Positions 29,471 through 37,647 of a stretch of DNA of 37,867 nt are shown in pieces (positions within the stretch are counted from its first letter, which is position 1; every line of letters starts with the position of its first letter). Origin of the DNA: a virus. The translations under genes were made by a program, and so were the position numbers. The notes beneath the pieces were generated by a model. The model was not told the origin of the DNA, made no database searches, and was given only the letters and a program-made list of their open reading frames with translations. Location: the IMG/VR virus record IMGVR_UViG_3300050343_000081, positions 1 to 37,867 of that record, one strand, 5' to 3'.

Positions 29471-32400
29471 TGAGTACATTCGACGCAAATAGTTTGTTCC
29501 AAGACGACAATGACAGTCTTGATACAGTAAGTCCTCCGATTGAACCTAGCGTAAACATCGCAAGAGATGGGCTGCCTATTGAGGTGATGAATTATGTCAA
29601 CGACTACAACCAGCAGAAGGAGCAAGAAGCGAACTATGTGGCTGGCTATGGTTTAGGTTTTACTGGTGAGATAGGCACAGGTCTAGCACTTAGCTACAAA
29701 CTTAATAGCGCTGGAAGATACACTAACGCTGTTCGTAACGCAAAACATATATATAAAGTAGTGCGTGGCGTTCAATTTGCTAACCTAGCTACATCTTATA
29801 AATCAGCTACAATTCCTGGAGCAGCCACGCAAGTCGTAGGTTTCGCAGGGACTGAAGCTGCTATATGGGCAACCAGTAACTTCTTTGGTCAAAGCATCCG
29901 TAAGGCATACGGTGTCCAAGACAAGATATATGCAGGTGAGTTAATCTCTACTGCGGTGTTTGGCTCTATTGCCCAACCTATTGAAAAGGGCATGGAAGGT
30001 TTTAAGATTGGCGAAAGGTTAATCAAAAGCACTAACTGGAAAATCAGTGATGGCTTGGTAGACCTCGGAGCTTGGAAAGCACGAGAGGTTGTTATCAAGG
30101 GCGCACCTAAGATGGTCAGCGGTGCTACACTAGGTCTTGCTGAATCTGCACTACGTCAAGAGTTAGCTATTCAAGTATTTGAAGACCAAGAGTCACGCAA
30201 TGCTTGGGACTATATTATATCTACTGGTGCAGGTGCAGGTATCAACGGAATGTTTGGTATCTTTTCTAAGACAGGCGCATGGGGCAGAACCCAAGCGAAC
30301 ACCTTAAGTCAACGAGCAGTAGACCGAATGGACGAAGCCATTGAGCTTATTACTGCTGATATAGATAAACTCAGCGCAGGACGAAGAGGAAGCAGGTCAA
30401 CAACTGTTGTAAAACTAAAGCAGAAACTTAAGGAACACGAAGACGCTCGTGAAATACTCCAAGATAACGTAGAGCAGTTTAAGAAAGCCGATGAAATCAA
30501 CACTAAGGTTGAAACTGAGCAACCAGCCCAGAAACCTTTAGACATTGATGAGAAGCCACCGAAGCCATTAGGTGACGAGCCAGAGGTAGAAGCCCCAGCG
30601 ACACCTAAAGAAACCCCAGCGGCTACCCCAGCTCCTAAAGACACTCCAGTTCCCACAAGCAAACTCGACCAAGAGATAGAGCAATGGGACAAGGATTGGA
30701 AGAAAGCCGTCGAAGGAGACACTGGTTCTACTGTTGTTGAAAACATAATCATCCGAGCCAATAAGTTATTTGATAATGCTATCTTCAATGAGAATGTGGC
30801 GTTACGCAAAATGGCTGGAGAGACAATCGAAAGAAAAACTTTAGTTGAATATCGTGAAGCAGTCGTAACTCAGATTAAACTCCTTAACAGTGTATTTGCA
30901 CAACTTAACTCTATAGGTGGTCGTGCGGTAAGAGCCAATCGAACAGACCTTGAGCAAGTTGCTAATCGAAGTGTTGACTCTCAGAATACTGCACAGCTAA
31001 AAGAATCTCTTAATGCCCTTAAAACACGCCTTGATGAAATACTTGGTGATGCTGGAGATGACTTCGTTCCAACAATCACAAAAATACTTGATGAAGATGA
31101 TGTAACTCCGACTGGTAAGGGCGAAGGAATTGATAGTAGCGCTACAGCTAAAGTGCAGGCTGCATTAGATAAACGTATAGCAAAACTTCAGAAACAGCTT
31201 GATGACCTTGTTAATAATAAACCTAAAGAAGAGGGCAAAGGCAAAGGGTCAAGAACCGAAGACGCTCAAATAGCTGCACTTAAGAACAGCATAAAGAATG
31301 TAAAAAAGTACATCGCTGAGAACGAGAAGATTATCAAACTTCAAAAAGAAGCAGATAGATTAGTCGAAGTATCCAAGCGTGATGCCCCTGATGAAATGCA
31401 GGGTGAACTCAAAGGGTCTAAGCGTAAGCCAAAACCAGACGAACCTAGCCCAGAAATCAAGAAGTTAAAAGGAGAGATAGCAGCAGCTAAAAAATACTTT
31501 AGGGAACGCCTAAGAAACTTAGCTAAGACTGAACAGAAAGCTTTATTGAATCGAGACAGACTAGAACTATACAAAGAAATCCGTAACTACACTGACTCCG
31601 AGATAGCTCAAAATGCTACTAATAATTGGATTAAAGGTATACGTGGAGCGAGACTTATTCGTAAGACTTCTTTAGTTGCTTCAGTAACTTCCGTTGAAGC
31701 TGGACTTGCTACAGGAGCTATTGAGATTCTAAAGCAGTATCCAAGAGCGCTTGCCACTCGTATATTAAAAGGAGGTAAGGTCGGAGACAAGTTCATGATG
31801 CACGACCTTGAAGGAGCTAGTTATGCCTTTCAATATCTATTAAATAAAGAAAACAGAAAGCAACTTTGGAAACACATGGGAAGAGCTTTCAAGGAAGGCG
31901 AAGACCCAATGTTCGACAAGTCATCTCGTTACATGGATGACACTCCTATCGACCAACAGTTAATGCCTCGCGGTACACGAAAGGTAATGGATAAAGCTAT
32001 TCGTGATGCAGAAGACGCAGCACTAGGTATAGAGGGTATTAATAAGTTCCTTAGAGATAACCTACGACTGGGACGCTTTATGGATATTTTATCTATGGGC
32101 GCACGAGGTATTCTTGCGGCAGACTCAGGCTTTAAGAAAGTATTGTTTGAACAAAAACAACTTGTAGAGTTCCGTCAGCAAGGGACACTTAAGTTCCCTA
32201 ATGACCCTGCCAAAGCAAAAGCGTATAGCGATGAGTTATTTAAAAATGCTTTTGTGGAATCTGACGGTTTACATATTCTTTCAAAGACCGAAGAGATGGA
32301 GTATGACTTCATGAAGATTACTGAAAATCTTATGATGGCTGCTAAATCAAACAACATTGAAGACGTTGCAGATAATCTAATTAGGCAGAGACTAATTGAG

Positions 32401-33846
32401 CCAATCCGAAAGATGATGCCTGATTCAGACGCAAGTATTCGCGGCTCAATGACTTCAGCTATTCTAGAGACGGTAGCATTTACCTTCTATAAGACTGCGG
32501 TCTATACAGCCACGAAGTCATTCACTCTCGCAAATCCATTACGTGTTACAGGTCTTAAACTTAACCCTTACAATAAGTTAATAAGTGACTTAAATAGAAA
32601 CGTAGCAACCGAGCGTATTGCTTACAAAAGGTTCCGCGAGCAACTAAAAGAGTCTCCCAACGAAGCTAATACAAAAAGGATTAAGAAGGAGATGGCTGAC
32701 TCTAACACACGTATTAATGAGTTTAATACACGAATAGATAGAGCAGAGAAGCGCAAGTTTAAATACAACCAAGAAGTCTTAGTTGATGTTATGCTTCAAA
32801 TTGGCGTTGGTGGTATGGCGTTTGGTGCTGGTTATGCAGGATATGCAACAGGCTCTAACGCTTTCTTAACGGACGCACAGAAGGAAAGAAATCCAAACCT
32901 AGCAAGATTTCAATTCATGGGTCAGGACTATAAGGCAGCCGCACCTATTGTATTCCTAGTAGCTATTATGTCCGACTTAGGACGGTATGCTGCTGAATTA
33001 GAAAACAAAGGTCAAGATGGACAGCCTAAGAACTTATCGAAGGATACAACGCCATATACTGTGGCTATTCAATCAGTGGTAGCTGCGGCAAACGAAATGC
33101 CTACAAACCAAATTGCACGGGACATGAAAACCTTTTTTAGTGAAAGGACAACAGACGTTGTTGCTAAGTGGGTGAGTTCGTATGTTCCTAATCCGCAACA
33201 AGTTAAGAAGATAACTAGGAAGATAACTAATGGTGATAGTATTGCCGACTTACGTGGAGCAAGCTTTGGAGAACGATTAGTCTATGGAGCATTTGGTGCT
33301 GGCAATAAGAAGATAAGACTTAACATGATGGGTGAACCTGAAACAAGTTCTCATACTGCTTGGCACACCGTCAATAGATATGCGGGCGCTCGCAACCGTC
33401 CTTATGAGCCTTGGGAAGAAATCGTAGCAGTCGACAAAGAAGCTGCTATCCCAATCGAACCTAGTTCATCTCTTGAAGGAACAAACATGAAAAACTTTGT
33501 GGACGAAGAGGGTATCGACTTATATTACCACTTCAAGTTACGTGTTGCTGAATATGGTCTTCAAGATATTATGAATGACTTTGTGGAACGCATAGATACT
33601 GGACAGTTTCAAATAGTCGGTGATGAGAAAATCAACCTTGGCTTTCAAGACTTCAATAAAGAACTTCGGTATCACTATGGTATTATTAAAGATGAACTCT
33701 TATCCGACCAGCGTTTCCTCAGTAAATTCATAGATGAAAATGATAAACCTATATTGGATTACATTAATGAGACTGAAGAATTTATTACAAGCGACCCACC
33801 TGAAACAATGAAACTAAGAACCCTTAAAGACTTACTCAAATTCTAA
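29470..33846 (+). CDS. Internal virion protein, T7 gp16-like, without a transglycosylase domain
   Basis: At 1458 residues it is the largest gene (T7 gp16 has 1318). The N-terminus (MSTFDANSLFQDDNDSLDTV) does not show the catalytic Glu-Ser and GxMQF motifs of the transglycosylase domain found in T7 gp16. A Pro/Lys/Glu/Ala-rich spacer (about residues 350-400, TPKETPAATPAPKDTPVPTS) and Lys/Glu-rich coiled coils follow. Hydrophobic segments occur at about 720-760 and 1110-1140 (MLQIGVGGMAFGAGYAGYAT). It is expected to span the envelope in the ejection tube and help pull in DNA. Cell-wall opening may be done by the separate lysozyme at 18572. Confidence 0.88.
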   Translation: MSTFDANSLFQDDNDSLDTVSPPIEPSVNIARDGLPIEVMNYVNDYNQQKEQEANYVAGYGLGFTGEIGTGLALSYKLNSAGRYTNAVRNAKHIYKVVRGVQFANLATSYKSATIPGAATQVVGFAGTEAAIWATSNFFGQSIRKAYGVQDKIYAGELISTAVFGSIAQPIEKGMEGFKIGERLIKSTNWKISDGLVDLGAWKAREVVIKGAPKMVSGATLGLAESALRQELAIQVFEDQESRNAWDYIISTGAGAGINGMFGIFSKTGAWGRTQANTLSQRAVDRMDEAIELITADIDKLSAGRRGSRSTTVVKLKQKLKEHEDAREILQDNVEQFKKADEINTKVETEQPAQKPLDIDEKPPKPLGDEPEVEAPATPKETPAATPAPKDTPVPTSKLDQEIEQWDKDWKKAVEGDTGSTVVENIIIRANKLFDNAIFNENVALRKMAGETIERKTLVEYREAVVTQIKLLNSVFAQLNSIGGRAVRANRTDLEQVANRSVDSQNTAQLKESLNALKTRLDEILGDAGDDFVPTITKILDEDDVTPTGKGEGIDSSATAKVQAALDKRIAKLQKQLDDLVNNKPKEEGKGKGSRTEDAQIAALKNSIKNVKKYIAENEKIIKLQKEADRLVEVSKRDAPDEMQGELKGSKRKPKPDEPSPEIKKLKGEIAAAKKYFRERLRNLAKTEQKALLNRDRLELYKEIRNYTDSEIAQNATNNWIKGIRGARLIRKTSLVASVTSVEAGLATGAIEILKQYPRALATRILKGGKVGDKFMMHDLEGASYAFQYLLNKENRKQLWKHMGRAFKEGEDPMFDKSSRYMDDTPIDQQLMPRGTRKVMDKAIRDAEDAALGIEGINKFLRDNLRLGRFMDILSMGARGILAADSGFKKVLFEQKQLVEFRQQGTLKFPNDPAKAKAYSDELFKNAFVESDGLHILSKTEEMEYDFMKITENLMMAAKSNNIEDVADNLIRQRLIEPIRKMMPDSDASIRGSMTSAILETVAFTFYKTAVYTATKSFTLANPLRVTGLKLNPYNKLISDLNRNVATERIAYKRFREQLKESPNEANTKRIKKEMADSNTRINEFNTRIDRAEKRKFKYNQEVLVDVMLQIGVGGMAFGAGYAGYATGSNAFLTDAQKERNPNLARFQFMGQDYKAAAPIVFLVAIMSDLGRYAAELENKGQDGQPKNLSKDTTPYTVAIQSVVAAANEMPTNQIARDMKTFFSERTTDVVAKWVSSYVPNPQQVKKITRKITNGDSIADLRGASFGERLVYGAFGAGNKKIRLNMMGEPETSSHTAWHTVNRYAGARNRPYEPWEEIVAVDKEAAIPIEPSSSLEGTNMKNFVDEEGIDLYYHFKLRVAEYGLQDIMNDFVERIDTGQFQIVGDEKINLGFQDFNKELRYHYGIIKDELLSDQRFLSKFIDENDKPILDYINETEEFITSDPPETMKLRTLKDLLKF

Positions 33847-33858
33847 CCCCCTACTACA

Positions 33859-34821
33859 ATGGCAAACTCATATGTTGAATATACAACCGCAGGAAGCTCA
33901 CAGACTACCTTTACTGCACCCCCTAAGTTTCTAAGCATCAACGACATCCGCATAAAAGGATACAATGGAAGCACATGGACGGAACTAACAATATCCGCAA
34001 GAGGAACTACAACGGTCACTCTGAGTGCAGCCCCAACAGCTTACTCAAAGATACGCGTGTTTCGTTCTTCTACAACGGAAGCCTTAGTAGACTTCCAGAA
34101 TGGCTCAAGGTTGGCAGAGAGTGACCTTGATACAGCTTACAGGCAAAGTCTGTTTGTGGCACAAGAGGTAGCAGAAGATGCTGACCCTGAAGGTGGTAGC
34201 GGTATCGGCAACATAGTCAACTCGCAGTTAGCTGGTGGTATTGCTGACAGTAAACTTGCTAGCGGTGTTGGAACAAGTGCGAACAACCTAGTGAAACTCG
34301 ATGGCACTGCAAAACTACCTGCGGTTGATGGAAGTCAACTTACGAATGTTGGTGGGGTACTTGAAGCTGATATGTTTAGATTAACAGCAGATACAGCTAA
34401 TGATACAGATGCAGACATAACAGCAAATTTAGAAAGAGTAGATGATGCTACCTTTTCTAAAATAGGAACTGGTATGACTGAAAGCAGTGGTATTTTTACA
34501 TTTCCAAGCACTGGATTATATCAAGTAATATGCAATCCCACTGTCATAGCAGTTTCAGACAATGCTGCTGCCGTTATTACAAATGTTTCAAGTGATAGTG
34601 GTGGAGCTTTTGATGAAGTCGCACTTGCCACAGGTGGAGGTGGAGGAAGTTCTTTTGACACGAATAGTGTATATAGTTGTGCTTTTGTTAATGTAACTAA
34701 CGCTAGTACTTTTAAAGTTAAATTCACAACAAGTAGTATGGGAACTAATTCTAGATTAGTGGGAGATAGCAACAGAAATAGAACAAGTTTTAGTTTTATA
34801 AAATTAGGAGCAAGTCAATAA
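33859..34821 (+). CDS. Tail fibre with C1q-like C-terminus
   Basis: This is a 320-residue protein. Residues 1-110 are the T7 gp17 N-terminal attachment domain: YVEYTTAGSSQTTFTAPPKF, VFRSSTTEALVDFQNGSRLA and LDTAYRQSLFVAQEVAEDA. A linker with short repeats follows (IVNSQLAGGIADSKLASGVG). From about 170 to the end is a beta-rich domain (FTFPSTGLYQVICNP) resembling a C1q/TNF-like jelly roll, which would trimerise and bind the receptor. The fibre is short (T7 gp17 has 553). Base composition drops from about 34370, suggesting that the receptor-binding end was replaced. It overlaps the next gene (TAATG). Confidence 0.85.
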   Translation: MANSYVEYTTAGSSQTTFTAPPKFLSINDIRIKGYNGSTWTELTISARGTTTVTLSAAPTAYSKIRVFRSSTTEALVDFQNGSRLAESDLDTAYRQSLFVAQEVAEDADPEGGSGIGNIVNSQLAGGIADSKLASGVGTSANNLVKLDGTAKLPAVDGSQLTNVGGVLEADMFRLTADTANDTDADITANLERVDDATFSKIGTGMTESSGIFTFPSTGLYQVICNPTVIAVSDNAAAVITNVSSDSGGAFDEVALATGGGGGSSFDTNSVYSCAFVNVTNASTFKVKFTTSSMGTNSRLVGDSNRNRTSFSFIKLGASQ

Positions 34822-34970
34822 TGGAATCACAGCACTTCCCCTCACTTGTCGGATTCATGGGTATCCTCGGCACTCTAACATTAGCAGATATTAATGTTGT
34901 CGTGGCTATCTTCGTGGGTCTCGCCTCGTTTGTTTATCTAATCATTAAAATCATAAAGGAATTAAAATAA
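34821..34970 (+). CDS. 49-residue two-TM protein, holin candidate in gp17.5 position
   Basis: The start overlaps the tail-fibre stop and the stop overlaps the small-terminase start, both as TAATG. The product has two hydrophobic segments (about 7-22, PSLVGFMGILGTLTLA, and 24-43, INVVVAIFVGLASFVYLIIK), then a basic tail. T7 gp17.5, a class II holin, lies at exactly this place between fibre and small terminase. The topology and location make it a holin candidate in addition to the one at 18016. Confidence 0.6.
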   Translation: MESQHFPSLVGFMGILGTLTLADINVVVAIFVGLASFVYLIIKIIKELK

Positions 34971-35206
34971 TGAGTGACAAGTCCCTTAAACTTAATAACT
35001 TACAGGATATTCTTATTGACGAGTTTATCAGCCGTATTAACAGTGGCAGCGCTACCCCTAGCGACCTTAATGCTGCTCGGCAGATGCTCAAAGATAATAA
35101 CATCTCCGCTACAGTAACCAATGACAATCCTATGAATGAGTTAGTAAAAGTATTGCCATTCAAGGACGAAGCTGTAGACAAAGTGATACGAGCCTATAAC
35201 GATTAA
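34970..35206 (+). CDS. terS: Terminase small subunit (T7 gp18-like)
   Basis: This 78-residue protein is helical (SLKLNNLQDILIDEFISRIN), with SGSATPSDLNAARQMLKDNN in the middle, as in podovirus small terminases (T7 gp18 has 89). It would bind the concatemer DNA and present it to the large subunit. An AAGGA lies about 8 bases before its ATG. Its stop overlaps the large-subunit start. Confidence 0.85.
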   Translation: MSDKSLKLNNLQDILIDEFISRINSGSATPSDLNAARQMLKDNNISATVTNDNPMNELVKVLPFKDEAVDKVIRAYND

Positions 35207-36876
35207 TGGAAGTCCCTGAACAGTTAAAGGATTTTCGTAACTTCCTTTACATTGTATGGAAAGAACTCAACCTTCCAGACCCTACCCCTATACAATATGA
35301 GATTGCTTCCTTTATGCAATCAGGAGACCGAAGAGCTATTATACAGGGTTTCCGAGGAGTTGGAAAGTCGTGGATATGCTCTGCTTTTGTCGTACACCAG
35401 TTGCTCCTCGACCCTCGAAAGAATATCCTTGTTGTCTCAGCTTCAAAGACTAGAGCGGACGATTTCTCGACATTTACGCTTAGGATTATCCATGAACTTG
35501 ATATACTGGAACACCTGCGACCTAAAGCAAATCAGAGATTCTCTAAGATATCTTTTGACGTTGGACTCGCCCCAGCCTCACACGCACCCTCCGTCAAGTC
35601 GCTTGGGGTCACTTCGCAGCTAACAGGTAGTCGTGCTGACATCATAGTAGCAGACGACGTAGAAGTACCCAACAATAGTGCTACCCAAACCATGCGGGAC
35701 AAGCTGTCAGAACAAATCAAAGAGTTCGACGCTATCCTCAAACCCAACGATGACGCTAAGGTATTAGTCCTAGGAACACCACAGTGTGAAGACACAATCT
35801 ATTATAAGCTGTCTGAGAGGGGCTACAAGACGCGCATATGGACTGCGCAATACATTACTCCAACTAAGCATGAAAACGCCTACAACGGCAACGTGAGCCA
35901 TCTATGCGTTGATTCTGAGAAAGAAGGAGACTCTACTGAACCCACCCGCTTTTCTAACATCGACCTACGAGAACGACAAATATCCTATGGGTCTGCTGGT
36001 TTTGCCATGCAGTTCATGCTGGATGCCCGCTTGAGTGATGTCGATAGATACCCCCTAAAACTCAGTGACCTCATCGTTACCCCTATAGATAAAGAGGTAG
36101 CACCTGAGAAGCTCGTGTGGGCATCCTCCCCTGACCTTGAGTATGATGGCAGTATCCCTAACGTCGGACTCTCAGGGGACAGATACTACCGCCCTATGAC
36201 CACCGTAGGTGACCACGTAGAGTTTACAGGTAGTGTCCTTAGTATTGACCCCTCTGGTCGTGGTAAGGATGAGACTGGATATGCCGTCGTTAAGATGCTC
36301 AATGGTACACTATTTGTCCCAGAAGCAGGCGGTCTCTCTGGTGGCTACGACGAGGCTACCCTTAAGAATCTGACAGTCATCGCTAAGGAACACAAGGTAA
36401 ACGCTATCATAGTCGAGTCTAACTTCGGTGATGGTATGTTCGTAGAGCTACTTAGACCCATTCTAAATAAGGTTTACCCATGCACCATAGAAGAAGTCCG
36501 TCACTCTAAACAAAAAGAACTACGCATTATTGAGACCCTAGAGCCTGTAATGGCTAACCATAAGCTCGTAGTTGACCCCAAGGTTATCCGTAAGGACTAC
36601 GATAGTTGCAGCGCATATAAACCAGAAGCCCAACTAAAGTACCAACTGTTCTACCAGATGTCTCGTATAACAAGAGACCGTGGGGCTATTACCCATGATG
36701 ATAGACTTGATGCTCTATCTATGGCTGTCAGCTATTGGGTAGAACAAATGAACCAAGATGCTGACCTAAAGATGCAAGAAAGAAAACACGACCTTATTAA
36801 AGAACAACTCCTTGAGTTTGAGAACACATTCCATAAGAGAAATAAGGGTTCTATAGGTGTTAATAATTGGATTTAA
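35206..36876 (+). CDS. terL: Terminase large subunit (T7 gp19-like)
   Basis: This 556-residue protein (T7 gp19 has 586) has the packaging ATPase in the N-terminal half: Walker A GFRGVGKSW (K54) and Walker B ADIIVADDVEVP (D150, D151). The C-terminal nuclease includes an acidic metal-binding site starting SIDPSGRGKDETGY (D348) and further acidic residues in IVESNFGDG and HDDRLDALS. It cuts concatemers at the terminal repeat and drives packaging. No frame damage is seen. Confidence 0.96.
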   Translation: MEVPEQLKDFRNFLYIVWKELNLPDPTPIQYEIASFMQSGDRRAIIQGFRGVGKSWICSAFVVHQLLLDPRKNILVVSASKTRADDFSTFTLRIIHELDILEHLRPKANQRFSKISFDVGLAPASHAPSVKSLGVTSQLTGSRADIIVADDVEVPNNSATQTMRDKLSEQIKEFDAILKPNDDAKVLVLGTPQCEDTIYYKLSERGYKTRIWTAQYITPTKHENAYNGNVSHLCVDSEKEGDSTEPTRFSNIDLRERQISYGSAGFAMQFMLDARLSDVDRYPLKLSDLIVTPIDKEVAPEKLVWASSPDLEYDGSIPNVGLSGDRYYRPMTTVGDHVEFTGSVLSIDPSGRGKDETGYAVVKMLNGTLFVPEAGGLSGGYDEATLKNLTVIAKEHKVNAIIVESNFGDGMFVELLRPILNKVYPCTIEEVRHSKQKELRIIETLEPVMANHKLVVDPKVIRKDYDSCSAYKPEAQLKYQLFYQMSRITRDRGAITHDDRLDALSMAVSYWVEQMNQDADLKMQERKHDLIKEQLLEFENTFHKRNKGSIGVNNWI

Positions 36877-36929
36877 GGTGCATTCATAACAGTAGTAATA
36901 ACAAAGACTTACAAGACAGAGGGAATAGG

Positions 36930-37040
36930 AGGGGTAAATAGCCCCTATGGTACACTTAAAGTGATAATAAGTGATAATCATAATTTGACTATGTTAATAG
37001 GTATTTAATATGAATGAGACTATTAGTGAACTTTAAGTGT
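36930..37040 (+). promoter_or_regulatory. Inverted repeat pair and hairpin behind terminase
   Basis: AGGGG-TAAATAG-CCCCT (36930-36946) is a 5-bp hairpin. ACACTTAAAGT (36952-36962) and its exact inverted partner ACTTTAAGTGT (37030-37040) are 67 bp apart, the second ending 2 bases before the start at 37043. No T-run follows the hairpin, so it is not a standard terminator. The pair could be a two-site operator or promoter elements in opposite directions. The gap 36877-37042 contains no gene. Confidence 0.4.
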
Positions 37041-37042
37041 AT

Positions 37043-37294
37043 ATGGATGATGAATTAACCCCAATAGAGCAATGTCAGGTGATACTCGGAGAACACTTTG
37101 AGAGCTACCTGATAGTGGCTGCCGACAAACCCCATGAGTGTGAGGTTGAATATAACAACAGCTTTGCTGCTCTAGGGCTTTCTACCGTAGCACATAAGGT
37201 GGTCGCTGATGCCCTACTCCCAAGTGATGATAATGAGCTTGACATAGAGTGGGAAGAAGATTTTGATGATGAGGATAGCTACGAAGACTTTTAA
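37043..37294 (+). CDS. Acidic hypothetical protein at the right end
   Basis: This 83-residue protein starts MDDELTPIEQCQVILGEHFE and ends in a very acidic tail (DDNELDIEWEEDFDDEDSYE). An upstream GTG at 37037 is in frame, but the ATG is preferred. The middle has FAALGLSTVAHKVVADALLP. Such an acidic tail could imitate DNA or bind a basic partner, but no family is recognised. It lies alone between an inverted repeat and a terminator, as a separate unit. Confidence 0.6.
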   Translation: MDDELTPIEQCQVILGEHFESYLIVAADKPHECEVEYNNSFAALGLSTVAHKVVADALLPSDDNELDIEWEEDFDDEDSYEDF

Positions 37295-37328
37295 AGATAA
37301 CTTTGTTTGTGTTATATAGTGTATATGT

Positions 37329-37373
37329 GACCTCCTAGGGATTGTGTGTTTCTCTAGGGGGTCTTTTATTTTA
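37329..37373 (+). terminator. Rho-independent terminator near the right end
   Basis: GACCTCCTAG (37329-37338) pairs with CTAGGGGGTC (37354-37363), with one G-T wobble, around a 15-base loop. TTTTATTTT follows. The T-tract runs directly into the next start codon, exactly as at the capsid terminator (TTTTATTTTATGAA at both sites). Confidence 0.9.
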
Positions 37374-37612
37374 TGAAGAATGTAATAACCAGCCTCCTAC
37401 TAGCACTCCTAGTTGTAGCTGTGATATTGCTCTCAGAAGACCTTAAGGAACAAGAGGCACTCCTAGATGAACTGGTGGACAAGCACAATGAACACCTGAA
37501 GTTTACTGAGGCACAGATGGATGTCCTTATAAGCCACCAGAAGGATATTGAGGGTATCTATGAGTATCTCGGTGAGGTGGACGCTAGGCGCTCTTTTGTG
37601 AGCTATAGGTGA
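37373..37612 (+). CDS. Membrane-anchored coiled-coil protein, spanin-like candidate
   Basis: This 79-residue protein has an N-terminal membrane segment (about 5-21, ITSLLLALLVVAVILLS) and a long helical, charged ectodomain (LKEQEALLDELVDKHNEHLK, then FTEAQMDVLISHQKDIEGIY). A single anchor plus periplasmic coiled coil is the architecture of inner-membrane spanins (Rz), which connect the two membranes at lysis. No outer-membrane spanin partner with a lipobox was found nearby. The gene lies downstream of a terminator and ahead of the right repeat. Confidence 0.55.
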   Translation: MKNVITSLLLALLVVAVILLSEDLKEQEALLDELVDKHNEHLKFTEAQMDVLISHQKDIEGIYEYLGEVDARRSFVSYR

Positions 37613-37647
37613 CCCGTTGGTTTTGGTAAAAAAATCTGAAGGGGTAT

